The position numbers and the translations under genes are program-made. Shown piece after piece: positions 34,753 through 44,871 of a DNA stretch of 64,000 bases. The stretch is taken from contig NZ_WEGK01000003.1 in the NCBI RefSeq assembly GCF_009604405.1, forward strand, positions 434,001 through 498,000, given 5' to 3'. The stretch comes from Nocardia macrotermitis (GTDB lineage Bacteria; Actinomycetota; Actinomycetes; Mycobacteriales; Mycobacteriaceae). The notes beneath the pieces are model-generated. The model had not been told where the DNA came from, did not search any database, and was given only the letters and a program-made list of their open reading frames with translations. Positions within the stretch are counted from its first letter, which is position 1. The number at the start of each line of letters is the position of its first letter.

Positions 34753-35615
34753 TGAGCGCACCAGCGGCCGGAATGGATGTTGCCGGGCAGTCGGCGGTCG
34801 GTGAGATCAAGCGGTGGATCGCGGGATATCTGCGACGCCACCCGCTGGCCTCCCTGGAAACCGTTGGCGCACAAGTCATTCTGGCGGTGCAGGCGGTGCG
34901 GTACCTGTGTGTCGACATCGTCACCGGGCAGTTCCCGTTCCGGGAGTTCGTGCAGCAGGCCACCTTCATGGCCAAGACCGCGGTGGTGCCGACCGTCGCG
35001 GTGGCGCTGCCGATCAGCGCGACCATGTCGATCCAGTTCGGCCTGCTGGCCGGACAGGTCGGCGCGACGTCGCTGGCCGGCGCGGCGGGCGGGCTCGCGG
35101 TGATCCGCCAGGTCGCCCCGCTGGTCACGGCGATTCTGCTGGCGGCGGCGGTCGGCTCGGCGATCTGCTCGGACCTGGGCGCGCGCACCATCCGCGAGGA
35201 GATCGACGCGATGGAGGTCATGGGCGTCTCGGCGCTGCGGATGCTGGTGGTGCCCCGGCTCGCGGCCGGAATCCTGGTCGCGATGGGCCTGACCGGTTTG
35301 AGCTGTTTCGTCGGATTTCTCGGCGGATATCTGTTCAACGTGTACGTGCAGAATGGCGTCCCGGGTAGTTATCTGGCGACGTTCTCCTCCTTCGCGACCA
35401 TCGGTGATCTCTGGCTGGCAATGGTCAAGGCCATCACCTTCGGCATCATCGTCACGCTCGTGTCCTGCCAGAAGGGATTGAGCACCAAGGGTGGTCCCGG
35501 CGGTGTGGCGAATTCGGTGAACGCGGCCGTGGTGGCCTCCATCGTGCTGCTGATGATCGTGAACGCCGGCTTCACCGAGTTGTACACCCTGCTGTTTCCG
35601 AGGACAACGCTCTGA
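34752..35615 (+). CDS. YrbEA: MlaE-type permease of mce transporter
   Basis: 287 aa integral membrane protein of the MlaE/YrbE family, one half of the ABC-like permease that works with Mce proteins to import lipids or steroids. Six hydrophobic segments and the conserved family loop GARTIREEIDAMEVMGVSALRMLVVPR near residues 145-170. ATG 34752 overlaps the leader-ORF stop; GTG 34749 is also in frame. Stop overlaps the yrbEB start. Confidence 0.93.
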   Translation: MSAPAAGMDVAGQSAVGEIKRWIAGYLRRHPLASLETVGAQVILAVQAVRYLCVDIVTGQFPFREFVQQATFMAKTAVVPTVAVALPISATMSIQFGLLAGQVGATSLAGAAGGLAVIRQVAPLVTAILLAAAVGSAICSDLGARTIREEIDAMEVMGVSALRMLVVPRLAAGILVAMGLTGLSCFVGFLGGYLFNVYVQNGVPGSYLATFSSFATIGDLWLAMVKAITFGIIVTLVSCQKGLSTKGGPGGVANSVNAAVVASIVLLMIVNAGFTELYTLLFPRTTL

Positions 35616-36469
35616 TGGCATCCAGATATTATTTTCCGGGCACGAAAACTGCCCTGGTGGCCGGTAACGCGACGGCCGTCCCGGTCATGCGGCTGGGCTA
35701 CATGGCCACATTCTTCTTCCGGATGATCGGCGGAATTCCGGTGGTGCTGCGGCATTATCGGGCCGAATTCCTGAAGATCCTGTCGAATGTGACCTGGGGC
35801 AACGGCTCCATCGTGGTCGGCGGCGGCACCGCGCAGGTGATCCTGGTGCTGGGGGCCGCGGCTGGCGTGGTCGTCGGCATCGAGGGTTTCAGCGCGCTGA
35901 AACTGCTGGGTATGGCCCCCGCGACGGGCATGATCGCCTCGACCGTGGCCACCCGCGAACTCGCGCCGATCATGGCCTCGATCGCGTTCGCGGCCCAAGC
36001 CGGATGCCGGTTCACCGCGCAACTGGGATCCATGCGGATCGCCGAGGAGATCGACGCACTGGACTCGATCGCGATCCGCCCGATTCCCTATCTGGTGACC
36101 ACGCGCATGCTGGCCTCGATCGTGGCGATGATTCCGCTGTATCTGGCCTGTCTGGCGGTCAGTTATCTCGGCGTGGAAATCGTCGTCGGGGTGGCGGGCG
36201 GACAGTCGCCGGGCACTTACGAACATTATTTCCGACTGGTACTGAGCGGGTCGGACATAATCTATTCCCTGGTGAAGGCGATCGTCTTCGTCGTCACCAC
36301 CACGACGATTCAATGCTATTTCGGCTTCTACGCCTCGGGCGGCCCGCAGGGCGTCGGGGTGGCGGCCGGACGGGCGATGCGCGCGAGTATCACCGTGATG
36401 ATCTTCGTGGATCTGATGTTGACCCTGACGCTGTGGGGTTTCAACTCCGGCGCGAGAATCAGCGGGTAG
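35615..36469 (+). CDS. YrbEB: MlaE-type permease of mce transporter
   Basis: 284 aa, second permease subunit. It has the family segment GSMRIAEEIDALDSIAIRPIPYLVTTR near residues 140-165 and five to six membrane helices. TGATG overlap with yrbEA and 3 bp before mceA show tight operon structure. Forms the inner-membrane part of the mce importer with YrbEA; the ATPase (MceG) is encoded elsewhere. Confidence 0.93.
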   Translation: MASRYYFPGTKTALVAGNATAVPVMRLGYMATFFFRMIGGIPVVLRHYRAEFLKILSNVTWGNGSIVVGGGTAQVILVLGAAAGVVVGIEGFSALKLLGMAPATGMIASTVATRELAPIMASIAFAAQAGCRFTAQLGSMRIAEEIDALDSIAIRPIPYLVTTRMLASIVAMIPLYLACLAVSYLGVEIVVGVAGGQSPGTYEHYFRLVLSGSDIIYSLVKAIVFVVTTTTIQCYFGFYASGGPQGVGVAAGRAMRASITVMIFVDLMLTLTLWGFNSGARISG

Positions 36470-36472
36470 CCG

Positions 36473-37780
36473 ATGTCCATTGCATTCGAATCCGACGGCA
36501 AGGTTCTGCCCAATTGGAAGCTTTTCCTGCGCGGGCTGGGATTCCTGATCGTGCTCGTGGTGATCGGGGTGGCGATGATCGCCCGATCGCAGGGCGTATT
36601 CGACAAGACCGTGCAGGTCACCGCCGATCTGGTGAACGTCGGCGACGGCCTGCCCAGTAAATCCGATGTGAAGTACGAGGGCGTGCTGGTCGGCATGGTC
36701 GACAGTGTCACCCCGGCCACCGACGGCGGGCCCAATCAGGTGCACATCTCGCTGCTGCCGCAGTACTCCTCGGGCATTCCCGGCACGGTGACCGCGCGGG
36801 TGGTGCCCAGCAACGTGTTCGCGGTGCCCTCGGTGCAGTTGGTCTACAACGGTCAGGGCCGTTCGCTGGCCTCGGGTGCGCACATTGCCGAGGATCGCAG
36901 CCTGGCGACCGTGCGGTTGCAGACCTCGCTGACCGCGCTGGACAAGATCGTCGCCGCGGCCGGACGGTCGGAGTCCGATCCGGTGCTGGGCATCCTGACC
37001 ACCGTCGAGCAGGCCACCGCCGGACACGGCGCGCAGGCCGCGCGCGCGGGCGCCGAGCTGACCCGAATCGCCCAGGCGCTCAACGGAGTCATGGCCCCGG
37101 ACGGCACCGCGCCGATGCTCGGCACCCTCGCCGACGCCCTGGCCGGACTGCGCGATTCGGCGCCGGATCTGCTGGGTGCGGTGCACAATGCGGTCGGCCC
37201 GCTGCGCATGGTCGCCGAACAGCGAGATCAGTTGACCACCTTGCTCGGTGGCGGCCTGACCACCACCGGCACCATCGGCGCGGCCCTCGAGCACAACACC
37301 GGCACGATCACCGGACTCACCGGCAAGTTCTCCCCGGTGCTGGACGTATTAGCAAGGGGCAGTGCGAATTTCACCCAGATGACGACCTCGGAGACGATCC
37401 TGTCGAGTAAATTCCGCACCCTGTGGCATCCCGACGTGCAGAACATGACCGCCAAGGTCATCATCGAACTCACCCCGCACAAGCAGTACACCCGCGCCGA
37501 CTGCCCGCGCTACGGCAATCTGGTCGGCCCGAGCTGCGCGACCGGCCCGGCCGGTGGACCCACCATCGTGGCCCCGCACACCGCGCCCGCGAGTTACACC
37601 GGCGGCAATGTCGGTGACACCGGAAGTCCGCGCGAGCAGCGGCAGATCGCCGCGCTGCTGGGCGGAAAGCCCAATGCCGCAACGGATCTGATCGTCGGTC
37701 CGCTGCTGCGGGACAACTCGGTGACGGTCACCCCGGCCTCGGACACGCAGCCCGCCGTCCCGTCAGGAGCGCACCGATGA
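36473..37780 (+). CDS. mceA: Mce family protein MceA
   Basis: 435 aa. One N-terminal membrane anchor (FLIVLVVIGVAMIA near residues 23-36), the MCE/MlaD domain at about 45-125 (VQVTADLVNVGDGLPSKSDVKYEGVLVG) and the helical Mce C-terminal region. Cys pair near 348-361 (DCPRYGNLVGPSC). Substrate-binding tube component outside the membrane. Overlaps mceB by 4 nt. Confidence 0.93.
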   Translation: MSIAFESDGKVLPNWKLFLRGLGFLIVLVVIGVAMIARSQGVFDKTVQVTADLVNVGDGLPSKSDVKYEGVLVGMVDSVTPATDGGPNQVHISLLPQYSSGIPGTVTARVVPSNVFAVPSVQLVYNGQGRSLASGAHIAEDRSLATVRLQTSLTALDKIVAAAGRSESDPVLGILTTVEQATAGHGAQAARAGAELTRIAQALNGVMAPDGTAPMLGTLADALAGLRDSAPDLLGAVHNAVGPLRMVAEQRDQLTTLLGGGLTTTGTIGAALEHNTGTITGLTGKFSPVLDVLARGSANFTQMTTSETILSSKFRTLWHPDVQNMTAKVIIELTPHKQYTRADCPRYGNLVGPSCATGPAGGPTIVAPHTAPASYTGGNVGDTGSPREQRQIAALLGGKPNAATDLIVGPLLRDNSVTVTPASDTQPAVPSGAHR

Positions 37781-38814
37781 GCTATCGCAAACCGCTGATC
37801 TGGCTGATCATGTTCCTGACGGTCTCGATCCTGCTGACCTGGACGGTCTATATCACCTTGGCGCGCAGCGTGAGTGGTCGCACCGACTCGTATTCGGCGT
37901 TGTTCACCGACGTGTCGGGCCTGCATTCGGGCGATGACGTCCGGATGGCGGGCGTGCGGGTCGGCCGGGTGAAAACTGTTGCGCTGCAAGGGATCAACGC
38001 CAAGGTGACCTTCGAGGTGCAGCACGATCAGGTGCTGTACGGCAACACCTCGGCCTCGATCACGTACCAGAACCTGATCGGGCAGCGCTATGTCGGTCTG
38101 TCCCTGGGCAACTACGGCGATCCGAAGGTGCTGCCGCCGGGCGGGCAGATCCCGATCGCGCACACCGAGCCGTCCTTCGACATCTCCAAGCTGCTCAACG
38201 GATTCGAGCCGCTGTTCAGCGTGCTGGATCCGCAGCAGGTGGACAACATCACCCAGGCGGTAGTGCGGTCGCTGCAAGGGGACAACGGTGCGATCACCTC
38301 GCTGATCTCCCAGACTTCCGAACTGGCACAGTCACTTTCGGGTCCGGATCAGATTCTGGGGCAGGTCATCGACAACCTCGCCGAGGTGATGTCGGATCTG
38401 GCGAAACAGAGCGGGAACCTGCAGACCGTCGTGCAGCAGACGCGCAAGATCTTCGACGGCCTGTCGCAGGATCGGGACGCGCTGTTCAACCAGGTCAGCT
38501 CGATTTCCGCGGTGGTGGGCCGGGCGGCGGCGGTGGTGCGCGGCTCGGCGCCGGCGATGAACGACTTCGTCGTCCGCCAACCGGGATTCGCGCAGCATTT
38601 CATCACCAACAAACAGAAGTTCGCGTACCTGGGCTTCAATCTGCCGTACATGCTGAAGGGGCTGTCCCGGATCACCAATACCGGCGCCTACCTCAACGCG
38701 TACGTCTGCAATGTGCAAGTGAGCGCCGTTCCCGGCATCGATCCGCTGATGTCGCAGATCCTCGGGATGACGACGCCCAGTGGCAAGGTCGAGAATTCGG
38801 CGATCTGTCGATAG
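37777..38814 (+). CDS. mceB: Mce family protein MceB
   Basis: 345 aa. N-terminal anchor (LIWLIMFLTVSILLTWTVYI), MCE domain with FTDVSGLHSGDDVRMAGVRVGRV, and a long helical segment, ending in a Cys-containing tail (YVCNVQVS). ATGA overlap with mceA. Same transport role as its neighbours. Confidence 0.93.
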   Translation: MSYRKPLIWLIMFLTVSILLTWTVYITLARSVSGRTDSYSALFTDVSGLHSGDDVRMAGVRVGRVKTVALQGINAKVTFEVQHDQVLYGNTSASITYQNLIGQRYVGLSLGNYGDPKVLPPGGQIPIAHTEPSFDISKLLNGFEPLFSVLDPQQVDNITQAVVRSLQGDNGAITSLISQTSELAQSLSGPDQILGQVIDNLAEVMSDLAKQSGNLQTVVQQTRKIFDGLSQDRDALFNQVSSISAVVGRAAAVVRGSAPAMNDFVVRQPGFAQHFITNKQKFAYLGFNLPYMLKGLSRITNTGAYLNAYVCNVQVSAVPGIDPLMSQILGMTTPSGKVENSAICR

Positions 38815-38819
38815 GGATC

Positions 38820-39872
38820 ATGGTGAGAAGACTCGGACACATGTGGCAGCGGATGCGTCGGCGTCCGCTCGAGGAGTACGGCACACTGCGGATCGGCACA
38901 GTCGCGATGGTGGTACTCGCGGTCGTCGTCGGTGTCACGGTCTTCGTGAACTCACTACATCTGGGCGATGACAGCTATACCGCGAATTTCGCTCAGGCAG
39001 CGGGGGTTTCGGCGGGGGACGCGGTGACATTGGCCGGGATCCAGGTCGGCACGGTCACCGGGACCAAGCTCGACGGCGATCACGTGGTGCTCACCATGAA
39101 GCTGCACCGCGATCTGCCGCTGGGCAAGGACACCAAGGCCGCGATCAAGCTGACCACTCTGCTCGGATCGCGGTACGTCGAATTGCGGCCCGGGGGTGCG
39201 GGGCATCTGCGCGACAACGTGATTCCGTTGTCCGCCACCGAAGTTCCCTACGATCTGCAAGCCGCGCTGGCCAATGCCACCACCACCTTCGGCGGGATGG
39301 ACGCGGATCGGATCGCGAAATCCATGCAGGAGCTGAGCACACAGTTGCAGGGCACGCCGAAACTGGTGCCGCAGGTGTTGCAGAACGTCAGGGATCTGGC
39401 GACCGTCATCGCGGATCGGCGCGATCAGCTGGGTTCGCTGCTGACCAGCACCCAGCAGGTGACCGATGTGCTGGTGCAGCAGAAGGCCGAACTCGCCCAG
39501 TTGATCGGGCAGGGCCGGAATGTGTTGTCGCAGATCATCTCCCGGCAGGCGGCGGTGGTGAATCTGCTCAATGCCACGACGACGCTGATCCAGCAGCTCG
39601 AACCGATCGCGGTCGGTGATCGCGCCGAAATACAGCAGCTGCTCACGAATCTGCGGCAGATGACCGGGATGCTGGCCGGACACGACGATCTGCTGCGCAA
39701 CCTGCTACAGATTCTGCCCGTGCCGTGGCGGTTGTTCGCCAATGCCACCGGAACCGGTCAGGAATTGGTCGGTAACGGCCCGGACGGCGCGTTCATCGAT
39801 TCGTTCATGTGCGCGCTGAGCGGATACGCGCAGAAGGTGAATCGGCCCACGTACCTGAAGGATTGCAAATGA
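38820..39872 (+). CDS. mceC: Mce family protein MceC
   Basis: 350 aa from ATG 38820. Basic start, one membrane anchor (TVAMVVLAVVVGVTVFV near residues 28-44), then the MCE domain (FAQAAGVSAGDAVTLAGIQVGTV) and helical C-terminal region with FMCALSGYAQKV near the end. Overlaps mceD by 4 nt. Confidence 0.92.
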   Translation: MVRRLGHMWQRMRRRPLEEYGTLRIGTVAMVVLAVVVGVTVFVNSLHLGDDSYTANFAQAAGVSAGDAVTLAGIQVGTVTGTKLDGDHVVLTMKLHRDLPLGKDTKAAIKLTTLLGSRYVELRPGGAGHLRDNVIPLSATEVPYDLQAALANATTTFGGMDADRIAKSMQELSTQLQGTPKLVPQVLQNVRDLATVIADRRDQLGSLLTSTQQVTDVLVQQKAELAQLIGQGRNVLSQIISRQAAVVNLLNATTTLIQQLEPIAVGDRAEIQQLLTNLRQMTGMLAGHDDLLRNLLQILPVPWRLFANATGTGQELVGNGPDGAFIDSFMCALSGYAQKVNRPTYLKDCK

Positions 39873-41029
39873 GTACCGTGGGCCGCGCGCTGAAGCTGCT
39901 GCTCGTGCTGGTCACCGGTGTCGCGGTGGCCGGATGTTCCAGCGGGCCGGTCGGGAATCTGGTCGACTCCTCGATCACCGTGACCGCGAAATTCACCTCC
40001 GCCAACGGGCTGTACAAGGGCAATACCGTTGCGGTGCTGGGGATGAAGGTCGGCAAGGTCGTCTCGGTGACCCCGCATCCGACGTATGTGGACGTGACGA
40101 TGCAGGTGGACAAGTGGGTGAAGATTCCGGCCGACGCGATGGCTGTCACGGTCTCGGATTCGCTGCTCACCGATCGGCACGTGGAATTCACGCCGGTCTA
40201 TCACAGCGGTCCGACGCTGGGTGACCACGCGGTGCTGGGCACCGATCGCACCCGCACGCCGGTCGAGTTCGACAGCCTGCTCGCCATGGCGGACAAGCTT
40301 TCCCAGTCGCTGGGCGGGGACGGCAAGGGCAACGGGCCCGTCGCGGGCCTGCTCGATGTCAGCTCGCAGATCGCCACCGGGAACGGTAAGGAGATGCGGG
40401 ACGCGATGACCGAGTTGTCGCGCGCGCTGCGCATGGGTTCGGACAACGGCGCCGCGACCAAGGACGCGGTGACCAAGGTCGTGCGGAATCTGGACGCGCT
40501 GACCTCCGCGGCCTCGCGCAACGATCAGCAGATCCGCGAATTCGGTTCGGGCGTGGACACTCTCAGCGGAATCCTGGCCGATCAGAACCTGGGCGCGGGG
40601 GATACCGGTAAGAAGCTCAACCAGATTCTGGTGCAGGTCACCGATCTGCTGCAACGCAATCGGGACAACCTGCACGGCCTGGCGACCAATACCGACACCG
40701 TCACCAAGTCGATGGCCGACTACAACGACAATCTGGCCGAGTTCCTGGACATCTTCCCGATGGTCACCGACAACGTCTACAACGCGATGGACACCAATAT
40801 CGGCGCGTTGCGCGGCACCGTCGGCCTGGACAAATTCCTGCTGGACGGCCAGATGGTCAAGGAGGTCTGCAACCTCCTGCAACTGCACAATCTGGGCTGC
40901 GCGACCGGCACCATGCGCGATATGGGACCGGACTTCGGCATCGGCCAGATGCTCGCGGCCATGGCGGGAGCTCCGGGCGCGGCGCAGCCCGGTGGTCCGG
41001 TGAATCAGCAAGGGGTACCGAGGAAATGA
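39869..41029 (+). CDS. mceD: Mce family protein MceD, with lipobox
   Basis: 386 aa. It starts with a lipoprotein signal (ALKLLLVLVTGVAVAGCSSG; lipobox VAGC with Cys near residue 23), then the MCE domain (FTSANGLYKGNTVAVLGMKVGKV) and helical region. In the standard nomenclature the lipoprotein of the operon is MceE; here both D and E have lipoboxes. Overlaps mceE by 4 nt. Confidence 0.9.
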   Translation: MSTVGRALKLLLVLVTGVAVAGCSSGPVGNLVDSSITVTAKFTSANGLYKGNTVAVLGMKVGKVVSVTPHPTYVDVTMQVDKWVKIPADAMAVTVSDSLLTDRHVEFTPVYHSGPTLGDHAVLGTDRTRTPVEFDSLLAMADKLSQSLGGDGKGNGPVAGLLDVSSQIATGNGKEMRDAMTELSRALRMGSDNGAATKDAVTKVVRNLDALTSAASRNDQQIREFGSGVDTLSGILADQNLGAGDTGKKLNQILVQVTDLLQRNRDNLHGLATNTDTVTKSMADYNDNLAEFLDIFPMVTDNVYNAMDTNIGALRGTVGLDKFLLDGQMVKEVCNLLQLHNLGCATGTMRDMGPDFGIGQMLAAMAGAPGAAQPGGPVNQQGVPRK

Positions 41030-42219
41030 CGATATTCCGATCCAGGCGACGGTTGGCTGGTCTCGCGGCGATGGTGGTGCTGTCGAGCAGCGCGTGTTCG
41101 GTGAGTCTGGACAAGTTGCCGCTGCCCGCGCCGGGGGTGGGGGCCGATTCCTATTCGCTCACAGCGACTTTCGCCAATGCGCTGAATCTGCCGACCAAGG
41201 CGAAGGTGCGGCTCAACGGCGCCGATATCGGTGAGGTCGAGTCGATGCAGGCGAAGAATTACACGGCTCTGGTGCATATGCGCATCAAGTCCGGGGTGTT
41301 GCTGCCGACGGGGACGTCGGCCGAATTGCGTTCTGCCACACCGATGGGCGATGTGTTCGTCGCGCTGACTCCGCCCGCGCATCCGGATCCGGACGCGCCC
41401 CGGCTGGCCGACGGCGCGAGTATTCCCGAGCAGTCCACCGCCGCGGCCGCGACCATCGAAGAGGTGCTCACCCGGGCCGCACTGCTGGTCAACGGTGGTG
41501 CGATCGAGAACGTCACCACGTTGGCGAACAGTCTCGGTGCGGCGGTCGGCGGGCGCGGGGACAAGTTGGCCCTGATGATCCAGCAGACCCGTCAGCTGGT
41601 GGACAGTCTGCTGGCTCGCACCGACCAGATCCGGAAAGTCCTGGCCACCACGAAGGATCTGAGTGCGACGCTGGCCGCGCATCGGCCCGATGTGAATGCC
41701 GCGGTGGCCGCGGCCGGGCCGGCGGTGCAGGTCATCGGCGACAATACGCAGCAGATCATCGATCTGGTCGGGCAGTTGAACGGGATCAGCCAGCAGTTGT
41801 CGCGGTATCCGTCGGTGCAGGGCAAGAACGATCTGAGCCTGATCAAATCGGTCAACGAGCTGGCCGCGAATATGAATGCGGCGGCGAACAATCCGAAGGC
41901 GAACCTCGATCCGCTCATCGCGATCCTGCCGATCGTGGTGAAGGTGACCGATGCGCAGTCCGCGCACGTGAACGTCGACATCGCGCGGCTGGCGATCGGC
42001 GCGACGCCGGACATCAATTCGCCCGGTGACGCGGGGTCGACCATGCCGACGCCCACGGATTGGACGAATTTCGTTGGGTCGCTGGCATATACGTTGAACC
42101 GGCTCAAGGATCGCGTGACGGTGCCGGGCGCCGCACCCGCACCGGGAGTGATTCCGGGTCTGATTCCGGTGCCGGGCGCCGTGACGAAACCGGGGACGAC
42201 GACGGGACCGGGCCGATGA
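41026..42219 (+). CDS. mceE: Mce family lipoprotein MceE
   Basis: 397 aa. Lipoprotein signal RRRLAGLAAMVVLSSSACS (lipobox SSAC, Cys near 25), the MCE domain with FANALNLPTKAKVRLNGADIGEV, and helical region, followed by a Pro/Gly-rich tail. Equivalent to mycobacterial LprK-type proteins. Overlaps mceF by 4 nt. Confidence 0.92.
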   Translation: MTIFRSRRRLAGLAAMVVLSSSACSVSLDKLPLPAPGVGADSYSLTATFANALNLPTKAKVRLNGADIGEVESMQAKNYTALVHMRIKSGVLLPTGTSAELRSATPMGDVFVALTPPAHPDPDAPRLADGASIPEQSTAAAATIEEVLTRAALLVNGGAIENVTTLANSLGAAVGGRGDKLALMIQQTRQLVDSLLARTDQIRKVLATTKDLSATLAAHRPDVNAAVAAAGPAVQVIGDNTQQIIDLVGQLNGISQQLSRYPSVQGKNDLSLIKSVNELAANMNAAANNPKANLDPLIAILPIVVKVTDAQSAHVNVDIARLAIGATPDINSPGDAGSTMPTPTDWTNFVGSLAYTLNRLKDRVTVPGAAPAPGVIPGLIPVPGAVTKPGTTTGPGR

Positions 42220-43472
42220 GCATCTCCGCGATATTCGAACCGCCCGCGCGCGCAGTGGTTTTCGGCGCACGCGCGCTGACCCGGCATCGGCTGCTGACCT
42301 CGATGGTCGGCCTGGTGCTGGTGTTCGTGCTGGGCGCGGGCTATCTGCTGCTGGGGTCGCTGAAGATCGATCCGCTGCACGCGCAGTACCAGGTGACGGT
42401 GCAGTTGGCGCAGTCCGGTGGGCTGCTGCCCAATCAGGACGTCACGTTGCGCGGCGTGCCGGTGGGACGCGTGCAGTCGGTGAACATCAACGGCGACAAG
42501 GTGATCGCGGTCGCGGCCATCGACAACGGCGTGCACATTCCGGTGGGCGGCGACGTGCGGGTCGCGGCGCTGTCGGCGGCGGGGGAGCAGTACCTGGACT
42601 TCCTGCCGACCACCGACAAGGGGCCGTATCTGACCGACGGCGCGGTGGTTGATCCCTCCCGCACCTCGACCCCGGTGCCGCTGGCCACCCTGCTCGATCA
42701 CCTGAACGGTCCACTGCAACAGATGGATCCGGCGAAGCTGAAGGCCATCGAGGCCGAACTCGGCGTCGGTCCGCAGGGACCGGACAAGCTGGCCGCCATC
42801 CTGGACGGCGGCATGTTCATGGTCTCGACGCTGGATTCGGTGCTGCCGCAGACGGTTTCGCTGCTGCACAACAGTAAGACGGTGCTGACCACGATGAGTC
42901 AGGTGAGCCCGGGCCTGCGTAGGACGTCGCGGAATCTGGCCGAGGTGATGGCCGGTGTCGGCTCGATGACCGGCGGCTACCGGACCATGGTGAACGCCGT
43001 GCCCGGCCTGACCACCTCGATCGATCAGATCATCGCGGACAACTCCCCGACCATGGTGCAGTTGCTGGGCAATCTGGCCACCACCTCGCAGATGGCCTAC
43101 CTGCACATTCCGGCGTTGAACGAATTCTTCTGGCCGCAGCAGCGCGCCGGTTCCGCGCTCGACGCCATCTCCTCGGCCTTCCACGACGGCGGCGTCTGGG
43201 CGGAGGTCGCCATCTACCCGCGCTCGACCTGCGACTACAACGTGCCGCGCCTGCCCGGTTCGGTCCCGAACTTCCCCGAACCGCTGCTGAACGCGCGCTG
43301 CACCAGCCCGGCGCCGAATCTGGTGCGCGGCGCGGCCAACGCGCCACGCCCGCCCGGCGACAACACCGCCACCGCACCGCCCGGCTCGAACCCGCTCCAG
43401 CGCGCGGATCCGACACCGACCGGCCCACTGTCGATCCCGACCCCGTACGGGGGCTCGCCCGCCCACAACTGA
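42216..43472 (+). CDS. mceF: Mce family protein MceF
   Basis: 418 aa. Anchor TSMVGLVLVFVLGAGYLLLG near residues 28-47, MCE domain (LAQSGGLLPNQDVTLRGVPVGRV), helical region and a Pro-rich C-terminal tail (PPGDNTATAPPGS). Last of the six Mce proteins. 46 bp separate it from the mce-associated gene. Confidence 0.92.
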   Translation: MSISAIFEPPARAVVFGARALTRHRLLTSMVGLVLVFVLGAGYLLLGSLKIDPLHAQYQVTVQLAQSGGLLPNQDVTLRGVPVGRVQSVNINGDKVIAVAAIDNGVHIPVGGDVRVAALSAAGEQYLDFLPTTDKGPYLTDGAVVDPSRTSTPVPLATLLDHLNGPLQQMDPAKLKAIEAELGVGPQGPDKLAAILDGGMFMVSTLDSVLPQTVSLLHNSKTVLTTMSQVSPGLRRTSRNLAEVMAGVGSMTGGYRTMVNAVPGLTTSIDQIIADNSPTMVQLLGNLATTSQMAYLHIPALNEFFWPQQRAGSALDAISSAFHDGGVWAEVAIYPRSTCDYNVPRLPGSVPNFPEPLLNARCTSPAPNLVRGAANAPRPPGDNTATAPPGSNPLQRADPTPTGPLSIPTPYGGSPAHN

Positions 43473-43518
43473 CCCGCGTCGCGGTAACCAGCCCGAGACC
43501 CGACGAATGGAGATACAG

Positions 43519-44445
43519 ATGAACGAGCACACCGCGTTGGTGACAGCGGAGCGCGATGCCGATCCATCGGCCGAGCTGGACGACGATGCCTCAGTGCGTG
43601 AGCAGGCCGCTGATTCCCTTGCCACAGAGGTGGATTCCAAGCTCGGAGTCGACCCTGAGCTCACCGGCTCCGATGCGGTCGAAGACCATGCGCAGAAGTC
43701 ACCAAAGGACGAGGCAGGTGCTACGGAGAACTCGGCGGCCGTGCGCAAGTCGAAGGCCGCGGAGAAGAGGAACGCCGAGAAACCGACGGTGAAGCAGGAT
43801 GCGGCCGCCGACGAGTCCACCGCCGTGACTAACTCCGTCGACACGGAGACGGTCGATGCGCATAGTGCTGCGGCCGAGGAGGATTCGGTCGACACCGAGA
43901 CCGACGCCGAGGCACCCTCGAACGAAACCGACGCTGCGGCAGCGAAACCCCGCTTCCGGTGGCGCAGCCTGATTCCCCGCCCGCTCACCGCCGTCCTGCT
44001 ACTCCTGCTGGTGGCGGCCATCGTCCTCGCGGCGGTGTTCGGCTGGAAACTGAAGGCGCGCAACGATGACGCCGCATCCGGGCAGGCCGCGCTGGCCGCG
44101 GCGAAGGATTACGCGGTCGCGTTGACGAGTATCGATTCGACCCACATCGACGGCGATTTCTCGACCGTGCTGAACGGCGCGACCGGCGAGTTCAAGGATA
44201 TGTACAGCCAGTCCGCCACCCAGCTCAAACCGCTGCTGCTGCAGGCGAAGTCGGTGAGCAAGGGGCACGTGGTGGCCGCGAGCGTGCAGTCCGCGTCGAG
44301 TGATCACGCGGTGGTGCTGCTGTTCGTGGACGCCGAGATCACCAACGTGACCAACCCGACCCCGCGCGTGGACCGCAACCGCATCCTGATGACCATGGAC
44401 CGCGTCGGCGGGCACTGGTTGGCCAGCAAGGTGGACCTGCCCTGA
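43519..44445 (+). CDS. mce-associated membrane protein (Mas-like)
   Basis: 308 aa from ATG 43519, with GGAG 6 nt upstream. The first ~145 residues are acidic, Ala/Glu/Thr-rich and probably disordered, with SVDTET repeated. One membrane segment follows (TAVLLLLLVAAIVLAAVFGW), then an NTF2-like extracytoplasmic domain (AAKDYAVALTSIDSTHIDGDFSTVLNGATGEFK in part, ending GGHWLASKVD). Such proteins accompany mce operons and help assemble the transporter. Confidence 0.88.
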   Translation: MNEHTALVTAERDADPSAELDDDASVREQAADSLATEVDSKLGVDPELTGSDAVEDHAQKSPKDEAGATENSAAVRKSKAAEKRNAEKPTVKQDAAADESTAVTNSVDTETVDAHSAAAEEDSVDTETDAEAPSNETDAAAAKPRFRWRSLIPRPLTAVLLLLLVAAIVLAAVFGWKLKARNDDAASGQAALAAAKDYAVALTSIDSTHIDGDFSTVLNGATGEFKDMYSQSATQLKPLLLQAKSVSKGHVVAASVQSASSDHAVVLLFVDAEITNVTNPTPRVDRNRILMTMDRVGGHWLASKVDLP

Positions 44446-44469
44446 CGAATTCGCCGGAAGTGCTTGCGG

Positions 44470-44871
44470 TCAGGGCTTTTTCGCGTACGGCGCGCTGACC
44501 GCGGGGGTGGCCACGCCGACCTCGACGCGTACCCGGTCCTGATAGAAGCCGAGATGTCCGCGGATCAGCGCGACCTCGGCATACGGTTCGGCGTACTCCC
44601 AGACGATCGGTTCGTCACCGTCGGCCGCCCGCCAGTATCGCGCGGTGCCCTTGAAGGGGCAGCGGCTGGTGAGGTCGATGGGGGTCAGCAGATCGAAACG
44701 CACATCCTCCTGGGGAATGTAGAACGCGATGCCGTGATCCTGTTCCGCGACCAGCAGACCCGCGCTGGTCTCGGCGAACACCCGATCCCCGGCGGTGACG
44801 CGGATCAGATTGCGGACCCGGGTCACCTCCACCCGGTAGTCCGGCCAGTCGACATATCCCGACGGTTCCAT
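44470..44871 (-). CDS. DUF427 family protein
   Basis: 133 aa. AGDRVFAETSAGLLVAEQDHG and the family core SRCPFKGTARYW, then WEYAEPYAEVALIRGHLGFY, give the DUF427 pattern. Role unknown; members are common beside oxidoreductases. Convergent with the mce operon. Confidence 0.9.
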   Translation of the reverse strand: MEPSGYVDWPDYRVEVTRVRNLIRVTAGDRVFAETSAGLLVAEQDHGIAFYIPQEDVRFDLLTPIDLTSRCPFKGTARYWRAADGDEPIVWEYAEPYAEVALIRGHLGFYQDRVRVEVGVATPAVSAPYAKKP

